A DNA stretch of 64,000 nucleotides from assembly GCA_001414485.1 (NCBI GenBank), contig LLEY01000103.1, positions 62,001 through 126,000 of the forward strand. Direction: 5' to 3'. Position numbers and translations under genes: made by a program. A model generated the notes under the pieces. The model made no database searches, was not told the origin of the DNA, and saw only the letters and a list, made by a program, of their open reading frames with translations. This document shows positions 22,501-32,600 of the stretch, in pieces. The DNA comes from Calycina herbarum. Taxonomy: Eukaryota > Ascomycota > Leotiomycetes > Helotiales > Pezizellaceae. The first letter of the stretch is position 1. The number at the start of each line of letters is the position of its first letter.

Positions 22501-23435
22501 CGTGGAATATCACACTTTCTGGAATGCCTGAGGGCGAGGAGTTCATCCACTATCTACAAAAGTGGGTAGCTTCAACAACCGACCAGGCTTGCCCTCTGGG
22601 AGGCAAAGCATCGTATGCCGATGCCATTGTCATCGATGAAAAGAGAACAACAATTCCTGCAAGTCATTTCCGTTCAAGTCACACACCACTCCGCAGCCAA
22701 GAAGACTTCATCGCAGCCTACGCCTCCGCAAGAAGAATCTCAGATACCCTAGCCAAGAGTACTGGCATTGAAATCTTCCCATACAGTGTCTTTTACATTT
22801 TCTTCGACCAATACTCCACCATCGTCCGTCTAACAGCCACCCTCCTAGGCTCCGCACTCCTCATGATCCTCATCGTCTCATCTATCCTCCTTGGCTCCGT
22901 CAAAACTGGTGCTGTGGTTACAGCTACCGTAACCATGATCGTCGTCGATATTATTGGATTCATGGCTATCTTCAACGTCTCCCTCAACGCCGTATCCCTC
23001 GTCAACCTCATAATCTGCATCGGCATCGGCGTCGAATTCTGCGCCCACATCGCGCGCGCATTCATGTTCCCCTCGCGCGCCGTCATGGAGCGTGCCAAAA
23101 ACAAGTTCCGCAACCGCGATGCGCGTGCCTGGACCGCCCTCGTCAACGTTGGCGGTTCTGTCTTTAGTGGAATTACTATTACGAAGTTTGTTGGTGTGAG
23201 CGTGTTGGCCTTTACGAGGAGTAAGATCTTTGAGATTTACTACTTTAGGATTTGGCTTGCGCTTGTTATTTTTGCTGCTACGCATGCGCTGGTTTTCTTG
23301 CCTGTTGCGTTGAGTTTACTTGGAGGGGAGGGGTATATTGATCCGGAGAGTGAGGGGGGGTTGGAGGAGGATTTGGCTAGTAGGCGGTATAGAGCGTTGT
23401 TACCGGATGAGGATGAGAGTGAGGACGAGTATTAA
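19557..23435 (+). CDS. NCR1: NPC1-type intracellular sterol transporter
   Basis: Exons 19557-19814 and 19863-23435 (intron 48 nt, branch GCTAATG); 1276 residues, normal for the family. Moves sterols and sphingolipids out of the vacuole/late endosome membrane. Order: signal peptide (about 1-20), Cys-rich NPC1 N-terminal sterol-binding domain (CAIRGNCGKPSFF, CPACKENFYNIFCTFTCSPDQ), first membrane segment after a Cys-rich loop, lumenal domain, sterol-sensing domain of five helices from about residue 590 (VVISYIIMFFYVSLALG ... VIPFIVLAVGVDNIFLIVHEFE), second lumenal domain, and the C-terminal RND-like helices (VVTATVTMIVVDIIGFMAIFN, LVNLIICIGIGVEFCAHIARAF). The acidic tail ends in DEDESEDEY. The N-terminal exon supplies the signal peptide, so the ATG at 19557 is the right start. 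Confidence 0.96.
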
Positions 23436-24124
23436 ATCTTGGATTTCTAGACTGGGAGAGAGAAAGGGGGAAGGGAATAAACGAGCTTTGTAATACATGT
23501 AGCATAGGCGTTTTTTGAGGGGGGATTGATGGGATTGATGGGACTTTTCCTTTTTGTTAGTTGGGCATAATATACATGGTTTCTGGGATTATTTTTAAGT
23601 GATTTGGATGGGTGGAGTAAATATGTCTTTTGAAAAACATTATTCTGAAGAAATGAGATAATTGAATTCAAGGAAAGAAGTTGGGATTATCTAGAAGTTA
23701 CCTCTCGTCTCGTGTTTGCATATCATAAGACGGGTTTCTGGATGATGAGATGAATTGAATTCAAGGCAGAAAGTTCGGATGATCAAAGGAAAGAGTAAAG
23801 GGGAGTAAATTATAATATTCGTCTCATCTATATTTATTTACTCAATAGGATTATCCTAAAACATGGGGGATGGATAATTAAAATATATACAGAGAGTTCA
23901 GAGGATATAATTTCTATATATTTTTTTCATTACAGCGGACTTGAAAATTAATCTCAATGTATCAATTTGATACATAGTAAAGTCCGTCCTAGAAAATTTT
24001 CTATTCTTTCTGGTAACTACTAACTTGGTGGGTCTAAATACAGGTAGGTGTTGGGGTTTTTTGGAATTTGAAATTGAAATGATGATATATTTTCTTTTAA
24101 TTTAGGGGAAATTTAGTGGGGGGA

Positions 24125-24600
24125 CAAAGTACTCTAGTACTTCACGCTACTCGTGTAATACTCTTGAGTTGTAGAGTAGTAGAGTAGAGTAGAAGTATGA
24201 GTAGCGAGTTCGATAAGTTAGAGGAGAGAAGTAGTAACTTGAGACTACTCGAGTAGTCTATAACTAGAAGTGCTATAGAAATATAAGCCAAAAAGCTACA
24301 TTTTTAAAAGGGAAAATTAAATTCTTTAGCCTTTTCTCTCTGCTTTTTTTTTTCTTCTTTTAAAAGATATGGAATCCTTCTATGTATTTATGTAAACTCG
24401 CTATTGATAATGTGCTCCGACGCTACTCCGGGTGCTGGCCTGGATCGGTCCGATTCGGCTCGCACTACTCGAGTAGTACTTGAGTAGTACTCGAATAGCA
24501 GTGAGTAGAGTAGAGTAGTACTTAAAATCTCTTGAGTAGAGTAGAGTGGTAGTATCTCCCCTACTCTACTCTACTCATTTCTCACACTGTCTCTTAACAT
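24125..24600. repeat. Cluster of CTACTCGAGTAG-type palindromes and AGAGTAG repeats
   Basis: Contains GACTACTCGAGTAGTC at about 24242, CACTACTCGAGTAGTAC at about 24464 and several related pieces (TTGAGTAGTACTCGAA, AGAGTAGAGTAGAGTAG). Most share the core ACTAC/GTAGT arranged as inverted pairs. A short GC-rich patch (about 24415-24465) lies in the middle. Confidence 0.7.
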
Positions 24601-24860
24601 ACTTCTACCAAATCACGAACGCTGCGATGATTTCAAGGATTTTATGATTATATGTCTTTCTTATGAATCTAAATATCGCTATTCTTGTCGGCTATTTCAC
24701 GAATTTTTGAGGTGATGAGTGGATTAGGTTTCTGAGGGGGTTGGGGGGTTCTTGAGATGAAAGGGGGGGGGGAAGGAAGTGTATGGGAAGAGGAATGCGG
24801 TGCTTGGTGGTGCGAATATGAGGAGGTTATTTTTGGGAGGCTTGAGGCTTGGAACTCGGT

Positions 24861-24932
24861 GGTGGAGTAAGATAAGATGGTGGAGTAAGATAAGATGGTG
24901 GAGTAACATGAGATGGTGGAGTAACATGAGAT
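24861..24932. repeat. 18-bp minisatellite, four units
   Basis: Units GGTGGAGTAAGATAAGAT (24861, 24879) and GGTGGAGTAACATGAGAT (24897, 24915), two perfect copies of each variant, followed by a decayed fifth unit. Confidence 0.9.
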
Positions 24933-25256
24933 GGTAAAGTGACGTATAAAAGCAGTTTGAGGATAAGAAGCAAAAGGTACGAGATTAAAGTGGACACGTG
25001 TATGGTTCCAAGCTGCGATAATCACTGTGGGCTTTAATTCTCTCAGAGTGGTGGGAGAAATGTTTACACCAAATTCACTTCACGTACTTTATCAAATCTC
25101 GAGTAGTTACCTAGTAGTGTGAAGTGGGTGTATTATTGAGTCCATCAGTGGTGGTCTAGCTAGTCTTTTCGCTAACACAGAGGGTGATGTAACCTAAAAT
25201 TTCACAACAAAAAATGTTGTGTGAATTGGTTTCCTACTCATTGCATCCCTCATATG

Positions 25257-26179
25257 CCTGTAAACTTGTTAGAAACAGTTCAAAAAACTGGTAGAAATGA
25301 GAGGGGTTCTTACATATTCCTCTGTTTCTTCTTCGCCTCCTACTCTTGGCTCGACATTTTCTGAGACGGTGGTGTGTTGTGGCAAGGTGATTTCGCGGTA
25401 GTGATGTAATCTAGGTGCTAGATATAATGACGATATTCCCAAACCTTTCCAGCGCGCACCATCGCGAGACTCCAAAATCAAATATCTGTTGAGGTCAGCA
25501 ATTATTAAAGGATAGGGTTGAGAAGAACTTACGAATTATCTTGGTGATAGCAAGCACCCTAATGTTGCCTTAACCAAGAAGTCTGAGAGCCGTTTTGGTG
25601 CCAATGTTGTGAGCCTCGCGAGACTTCAAAATCTGTAATTTGAGGTTAGAAAGCAATAATTCGAAGACCAAAAGAGAACTTACGAAACTATTTGGTGATA
25701 ATAAGCACCCTACGCCGCCTTAACCTTAACGTCCAAAAATTGAGTCGTTGCCGATTTGTTGTGTGGTGTGTCGATATCGTGGTGATGTAGTCTAGGTACT
25801 AGAAATATGATGACGATATTCCGAAAAGCGAAAGGCCACTTCATCGTGAGACTCCGATATGTCATAATTCTACAAAGACGTTAGAAAAAAAAGGAAAAGA
25901 TTCAGTGTGCAAGAGAAACTTACGAATATTTTTGGTGATAGCAAGAACCCTACTGTTGCCTTAATCTTAACCGAGATGTCGAGTTGTTGCCGTTTTGTCG
26001 TGTATTCGAATTAATTGATTGATGAAAGGAACGCCGAACGCCCGAGGTAAAGACTGGTGATGTAATCCGAAATGCCGAAATGAGTGATATCCAAAGACAC
26101 CAAGACGCCTGAAGTGAAAACCATTGTTGTAAATTGCGATTCGAAATTCCGAAATAAATGTGATTGTCGTGAAAGTTAT
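25257..26179 (-). repeat. Tandem array of duplicated exon-intron modules downstream of a small gene
   Basis: On the minus strand four exon-like blocks are each bounded by good splice signals: A 25924-26179, B 25684-25869, C 25533-25632, D 25314-25485, with introns 25870-25923, 25633-25683, 25486-25532 and 25258-25313. A, B and C end in variants of TAGGGTGCTTGCTATCACCA plus an A/T-rich TTC directly before GTAAGTT. B, C and D begin with variants of GAGTCTCGCGATG. B and D share GGAATATCGTCAT and TACATCAC. The blocks are thus diverged copies of one module. Reading frame is not conserved between copies (B lacks one base relative to A before the shared end; C has a stop), so coding function is doubtful. 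They may be 3' untranslated exons of the gene starting at 26584 or a spliced non-coding RNA. Confidence 0.6.
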
Positions 26180-26239
26180 CTACAAAGAAATCAGTCACCA
26201 CTCTCACCCATCCCCTCTCATCTCAGGAAGTTTACTCAC

Positions 26240-26584
26240 TTAATTATTCTCATCCATCTTCTTGAAACCTTTGTTCTTCTTGAAGGCCAACTTGGAACGA
26301 AGACAGAACTCCTTAGCGATGACTTTGATTTCCTTGTTCAAGCCCTCGAGCCATTTAAGGAAACCAATTTCGGTCTTCTCGTTAATTTGCTTAGCGATGA
26401 TGCGTTGCACTTCGGCGTCGACTTTCTCTTCGAAGACGAAGGGGTCACATGTCTCCCGGAGGTAGCAGATTTTGGTCTCTACTGTGACCCGGAGCATGGC
26501 GAGGTAGGACTCTTCGTCTGGGACGGCGAGAGAGTTTTGGTGGAGGTTCTCAGAGAGAGAACCGATGGAGTCTAGGGCTGCCAT
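26240..26584 (-). CDS. Small charged uncharacterised protein
   Basis: 114-codon single-exon frame from ATG 26584 (MAALDSIGSL) to TAA 26240-26242. I do not recognise the family. The protein is acidic then basic: ESYLAMLRVTVETKICYLRE, EKVDAEVQRIIAKQINEKTE and a Lys-rich C-terminus (KLAFKKNKGFKKMDENN); helix-rich, with no signal peptide or membrane segment. The TAA is immediately followed by a donor-like GTGAGT, and an acceptor TTTGTAG lies 60 nt on, so the stop codon sits at an exon edge and further spliced blocks follow downstream. The open frame extends upstream to 26800 without a better start. Confidence 0.5.
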   Translation of the reverse strand: MAALDSIGSLSENLHQNSLAVPDEESYLAMLRVTVETKICYLRETCDPFVFEEKVDAEVQRIIAKQINEKTEIGFLKWLEGLNKEIKVIAKEFCLRSKLAFKKNKGFKKMDENN

Positions 26585-28168
26585 GTTCGCGGTTGGTGTA
26601 AAGTAGTGGGTGTTGTGTGTGTTGGGGTGTAAAAGGTGGGCGGTTGCAGTTATTGCTGTTTGTGATTTGTTGGAAACGAAGGTGTTGTGATAGTCGAAAA
26701 CGAAAGCGTTGTAAACGAGTGCGTGGTCGATATTTGATTGTTCGCTGGGGGAAGAAAGAAGTTGAAAAAAAGGAGGGATGTCTTCCTTCTTAAACCCCAC
26801 TTCAAGATACTAAATTAGCAAGAAGACTAAGAACGAAAGTATTGCTCGATAACCGATTCTTCTGTCAGAAATAGCACAATGGTTGTTGAGATCGGGAAAC
26901 GAGAGAATAATCGGACAAAAGGAATTTATTTCGACGTCAGAACAAATTGAGAGGGCCCAGAAAGAAAGTGTGAGTCAAAGAAAGAAGCTATTCTGAAGTC
27001 TGGAGACTAGGGGGTCCTAGTGTGTGGGAAAGGGGGAGCGACGACGAAGCGGACTGTTTACTAGCTCCACCGATCGGACGACATAGAACTTGAGAGCGCT
27101 ATAGAGAGGATGAGAAAACTCGAACTCCAATGGCATTATCGTTCTGTTTTATTATTCAGCCTCTGTAGGAGAGAGGTAAGGGAATTTACAGTAGGATAAT
27201 AGAATGAGTATACGAAATGTTAGAAGCATTATACAGAAAGAAGAGATGTATTTCCTAAAGCAAGCATGGATAACTTGCTAGAGCTATCGCTGTTTTGGAA
27301 TTGAGAGCGAACGGAGCGTATTGTCTACTAGCTCGATCAATCGAACGACTGAGAACTCTGGAATCGGTAGAAGTGAAAGGAAGGAATTGGATTTATAATC
27401 GTTTTTCCCAAGGGTTGTTAGGAGGTATGAGATGGGTGAGTTTTTGGGAGGATAGGACGAGCATAAGGGACGATAGGATGTGTATACCATGATGAGACGA
27501 CTATACTGGATGATAGGATGGTTGTACGGGATGACGAAATGAGTATCTTCAAGAGAACAGAAGGAACCATTCGCTGAATTTTGCTTGGGGGCTGTGGAGG
27601 AACTTCAAAGCCGAAATGCACCTTTCCGCCCTTCAAAATTCTCAACCACTAACTGCATGACTAGGTTGAACTCAACAGCAGCACGGCGAATCTCGAAGTA
27701 AGAGTCGCGGAAATCAAAGCAAAAATCAGTTCACAAGAAATATTCATGATCCCTTGATACATTATAACAGAAATCCACGAAAAATGGAATGAAAATCCCC
27801 AGCATCAACACTCCCGGCCGCAACGGAATAATTGAGAACAGTGTGGAGCCATCGTTCGTCTGAACAATCTCCATTAAACGATGCCATACTAAACATCTAG
27901 GATAATTGAATTGTTTGAGAAGACTCACAGCAATCAAGTAGATGAGTCTTGATTATCATGAGATTCATTCTCTGAACAATTGATTTGGCTATCCTAGACC
28001 AACTTGTATACTTCTGTTATTCAAATGTAGATGGGATGATTTGGGCAAGACGAGGCAAGGAATAAATCAGAGAAAACAACCAAGCACACGGTGAAATGAA
28101 GCTGGGATCTCGCACGCACGCAACCACTTATATGATGACAGTATTTATGTACAAAGGCACTCTCGCAT
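26585..28168. other. Intergenic with weak relics
   Basis: No well-supported gene. A diverged duplicated segment (about 27050-27100 and 27315-27360, sharing TACTAGCTC...CGAACGAC-type sequence) is present. On the minus strand, 27606-27937, two protein-like stretches (LRPGVLMLGIFIPFFVDFCY; FRDSYFEIRRAAVEFNLVMQ) lie in one frame separated by a TGA at 27731-27733, possibly a decayed gene. Confidence 0.4.
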
Positions 28169-29150
28169 CTATTTCTTTGGCTCTTCTTTCTTTTCTTCTG
28201 GCTTTGGCGTAGGTAGCTTGAATGTATCAGGTTTTCTATCCACACCAGCTCCAACTTGCTATGTACTAATGTCAGCTCTGAATTATGGACATTGGGACAG
28301 CAAATACGTACCTCCCAAGCAGCACTTCCACCTTCAAAGTTACGGAATGCCTGGGTCAACTCCAATGGCTCCACAACAATACGCTTCTTCTCCTCGTCAT
28401 ATCTAATCTCAGTGTATCCCGTCAAGGGGAAGTCCTTCCGTAACGGATGTCCATCGAAACCGTAGTCGGTCATGATACGTCGCAGATCTGGGTGGCCAAC
28501 GAAGAAAACACCAAATAGATCATAAACCTCTCTCTCGTACCAATTGGCTCCATCGTATAAACTGCATAGACTTGGCACTGGTGATGCTTCGTCGGCGTAT
28601 GTCTTGACACGAATTCGGGAGTTGTGACGAACACTCAGCATGTTGTAGACGACCTCGAATCGCTGGTCTCGGGTGGGGAAGTCGACGGCGGTGATATCAG
28701 AGATTTGGGTGAACTCGGCAGCGGTGTTGTCTACTACTCGTTAACTCTCTATGTAATTTTGGTATGGAAAGATGGTTCCTTACACTTCAGGAATGTAAAG
28801 ACGGGGATGACGCCGGAGGGGGCAATGTATATGACCAGCTCATCCTTCCACACAGAGAACTGCTGGATGTATTTTGGCAGACAGCCCATGAGCCATTGCC
28901 CATACTTGTGCATATCGTCTGCCTTTACGGCATACTTGTCGGCGGGGTTGATTGGGGGTACACGGAGTCCTCCAGCAAGATCTGGATCTCTCTGGGCTAG
29001 TCGCATATTGGGGGTATCCTGAGAGACGACGACACGGGAGGCCTTGGAGGAGGTGAAGCAGCGAATAGCTTCATTGCGGCGGGTTAGGGAGCTTTTGGTG
29101 GAATTCAATGCGGAGGCCAGCGCCCGGCGGTTCGACACCCTCATTGCCAT
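28169..29150 (-). CDS. NDUFS3: NADH:ubiquinone oxidoreductase 30 kDa subunit (complex I, NDUFS3/NuoC type)
   Basis: Exons 28784-29150, 28312-28730, 28169-28258; 291 residues. Core subunit of the peripheral arm of mitochondrial complex I. The ATG at 29150 opens a typical presequence ([20 protein letters not shown], Arg/Ser-rich, few acids). Family signature is intact: [20 protein letters not shown], then [19 protein letters not shown]. Intron 28731-28783 joins [17 protein letters not shown] and intron 28259-28311 joins GGSAAWE to [11 protein letters not shown]. The Lys/Glu-rich tail ([12 protein letters not shown]) is normal for fungal homologues. Divergent from NOT4, sharing about 500 bp of upstream DNA. 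Confidence 0.95.
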
Positions 29151-29656
29151 GGCGGAGGGTCTGTTGTGGTGGCGCCAATTGCAATTGCAGTATCGAGACT
29201 TGCAATATGCACTTGAATCTGAGTGTTGAGGCTCTGCGACCTTCAACTGCCCAACTTCCGAGCCGACATCTTCAATGCTGACTGATCGCTGTCTCCCTTG
29301 TGTTGATTGGTCCGGGTGTCCTTAGCTCAGTGCTAAACTCTAACGCGTTAGGCGGAAGGCACGAGCCTCAGGCATCTCATCGCCGGACAGTTCCTTCTCC
29401 AGTCTTCGCAACTGCTTGCTTGCTCAACCACCCTCATCATCTCCCTCCGGTTATTCTACAACCACAACCTGAACTATCAGAAGACGCACGTCGCACCTCT
29501 TATAATCTTTGTTCTCGGCCTCTCATCTGCCGGCTTCGGCTACATCCTTTCGACGCGCCTCCGACCAGGACCTCCTGCGCCCTTTACCACCTTTTTTTTG
29601 CCATCTTAATCAGCATCGAATATCTCCCCCCGTCTCGAGCACAACCAATAATCACG
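29151..29656. promoter_or_regulatory. Bidirectional promoter region, NDUFS3-like and NOT4
   Basis: 506 bp between two divergent start codons; must hold the promoters and 5' leaders of both genes. A stretch at about 29310-29360 resembles a tRNA A-box but lacks a B-box and fold. Confidence 0.6.
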
Positions 29657-32600
29657 ATGGCACCCCAAGATAGCTTCATCGATGATGAAGAGGAATGCTG
29701 GTGAGTTGGCTTGGCTTTCCGCTGTTGCTCTGGCAAGCTGGCAGGTGGAGCAAGGTTGCTAACCTGTACTTTAGCCCCCTTTGCGTGGAAGAGTTTGACC
29801 TCTCAGACAAGAACTTTCGACCCTGTCCCTGCGGCTATCAAGTAAGTCAACACACGAGCATATGCCTCCGCTCATCGTTGATGATCGCTAACATGCCGTT
29901 TGCCACAGGTCTGCCAGTTTTGTTTCAACAATATTCGGAATAATTTGAATAGTCTCTGCCCTGCATGCCGAAGACCGTACAAGGAAGAGACAATAGTATG
30001 GAAGGTTGTGTCACCCGAAGAGTAAGTCATTATAATCTTCCCCCCTCAAAACATATAGCTCATCCCGTGATAGGCAAGCACAATTTCGAGCGAATGCGCA
30101 GAAGAATGCCAAGAAGAAGGCAGAACAGCGACAGAAGGAGCTGCAAAAGAAAGAAGTCGAAAACCTGAATCGAAAGCACCTAGCAGGTCTACGCGTGGTT
30201 CAGAAAAATCTCGTCTACGTTGTTGGTCTAAGCCCAGGCGTACGGGAAGCTGAAATGCTACGAACACTCCGAGGAGACGACTACTTTGGACAATATGGAC
30301 CCATCGACAAGATTGTCGTGAGCAAAACCAAGAACGGCGAGCCAGTGAACACTTCACAGGGAATCGGCGTTTATGTTACCTTCCACCGAAAAGAAGATGC
30401 CGAGAAATGTATCGACTGCGTAAATGGCACACCAAATGGTGAGCGAACCCTACGAGCACAACATGGTACCACGAAATATTGTTCTGCATATCTGCGGGGC
30501 GAGGTATGTTCAAACAAACAGTGCATGTTCCTCCATGAAGATGGCGAAGCCGAAAGTAGCTATTCGAGGCAAGATTTGTCTACACTAAACAGTGTCAATA
30601 CGCAGCGACCCTTACCCGCTATGGCATCAGGTTCTGGATCTTCAGCACGACAAGCCTCACAAATGCAAGCACCTTTACAACATGCTCAACCCGTGGCGGC
30701 GGCATCACAGCCTATGGCTCGAGAGTCAAGCAAAGACGGGTCAGATAGCGGCGACGGTACTGCACTTCCTTCTTCCGCGAACTGGGCAAACCGAGGTCTT
30801 CCTCAACGGAGCCGTAGAGGAAGTCATGCGACTAGCGGTGCAGCATCAAGCCCAGCAGTCTCGCAAGCAATGCCTGCTACAGCCGAAATCATCGAGGAAG
30901 CTCCTGCGCCTGTCCAAGTTGAACCTGAGCCAGAGCCTGAAGTTGCCAGTCCTGCACCACCAAGTCCAGATGTTGTCTCTCCAGCAGAACCATCTCGCCC
31001 ACCACGTAACGAAATCCTAGTTTCCCTCTTGAAAACCATCAACACATTCCAGCTCTCATGTCCACGCCTAAATGGAGCTGAGGAAAGCAGTTCTTTTCCA
31101 CCAATGTTCGACGATCACGGCGGCGAAAAAAGAAGATTTAGAAAACAGCAAGAAGAAGAGGCCCGACTTCGCATCGAACAGGAATCGCAGGAGGATTTGA
31201 GGTTGGCACCTGAGCCGGTTGAAGAAGAGGAACCAGAAAGTGGAAGTTTGCAACTTGGTGGTGAGCCAGAGGATCGGGATAGCGGTCGGGACCTTCCTCG
31301 AGATTTCCAACGACGACCCAGCTCACAACTACCTATTCAAAGAACAAGCAACGGCCCAGTCGGACCAAATATCAGCAACTTCAGTCGCAATCTCAGCAAC
31401 CTAACCAACTTGAACTCCATCAATGGTCGTTCTTTGACACCCCAACAGCAGCAGCAGTTGCTTTTATTGAACGGTCAATCATCCAGCTTCATGGAGCAGT
31501 ATTCGCCAGGCATCTCAGGACCAGTCAACCAAGGTGCTGGGCTATTCCAACAACAAGGTCACAACAGACAATCCTCTAGGTACAGCTTTGCAAATGAGGC
31601 CGGATCAACATCATCATCAATCAAACCATCAGCAAACCCAAAGCTGATGGCTCAACAATCCTCTATGATGCCTTCTAATCACTCGCAAGGTGGCAACCAA
31701 TTCTATGGCTCTTCAATCCAAGGACCGCCTCCAGGTCTCAAGTCAACTGGGACTCCTCCTATTGGTGGCATGTTTGGACAGGGACATTCTTTCGGTGGAT
31801 CTATGGCCGGCTCGAGTTTTGGTTCAAAGGAAAACAACAACGATATGCTGAGGGATATGATTCGGGGGCGTGGTAATGTGGGGGGTGGTCAATCACATGA
31901 TGCAGGCAAGCGTGAGTTCATGTTTCCTTCTTTTCTTCAACAGTACCCATCTGCCTCTTCCACTCCAGCTCCTGCTTCGGGTCTCCTGGCATCGCTCTAT
32001 GGTCCTTCGACTGGAGCATTCCATGACTTCAGTCAAAAGCAGAAAAAGAAGGGAAAGAAGCACAGACATGCTAACACTTCCTCTTCTGGGGGAGGTGGCT
32101 TAGTCGATCTTGCAGACCCAAGTATCTTGCAAGCGAGAATTCAGCACCAGCAACAGAGCAATGCCGGAGTCGGACAGGGACTGTTTGGTGGTCAGGCTCA
32201 AGGTGGGTACAATCCGATGATGTATGGCGGCGGCGCAGGATTTTCTCGGTGGTAAAAATGGGCGAGGCATTATACAGGACTGTGTGCGCTATTGTAGATA
32301 TTCTTTTTCTTTTCTTTCGAGAGGCGTTTTTGGGACCTTGTCGAGGCGTTGTATCTTGCTGGTCAGCATTTGTTTTAGCGAGCATGGGAGAGCTCCAAAA
32401 TGGATGCTTGGGATGCACGGGCGTCATTTGCGGTTGGAAAATGAGGGGATCTCATTGTTGCTTCTTAATATCTCTTGATTTTCTCGGAAGCATCAACATT
32501 CTAGCAGGGAAAGGTCACATCGGAAACCCATCATCGTCTTCGTCCGGGACCGCTCTCATGTACGTTAAAGTCCCCGACCCTACGCCAAACTGTGGCTGGT

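Larger units (their letters stand above)
23436..25256. other. Repeat-rich intergenic region
   Basis: Gene-free AT-rich DNA after NCR1. It contains a cluster of short palindromes of the type CTACTCGAGTAG (24125-24600) and an 18-bp minisatellite (24861-24932), listed separately. Confidence 0.6.

Noticed and set aside
29305..29365. tRNA-like sequence with an A-box resemblance
   Set aside because: No B-box (GGTTCGA-type) and no acceptor-stem pairing could be found.
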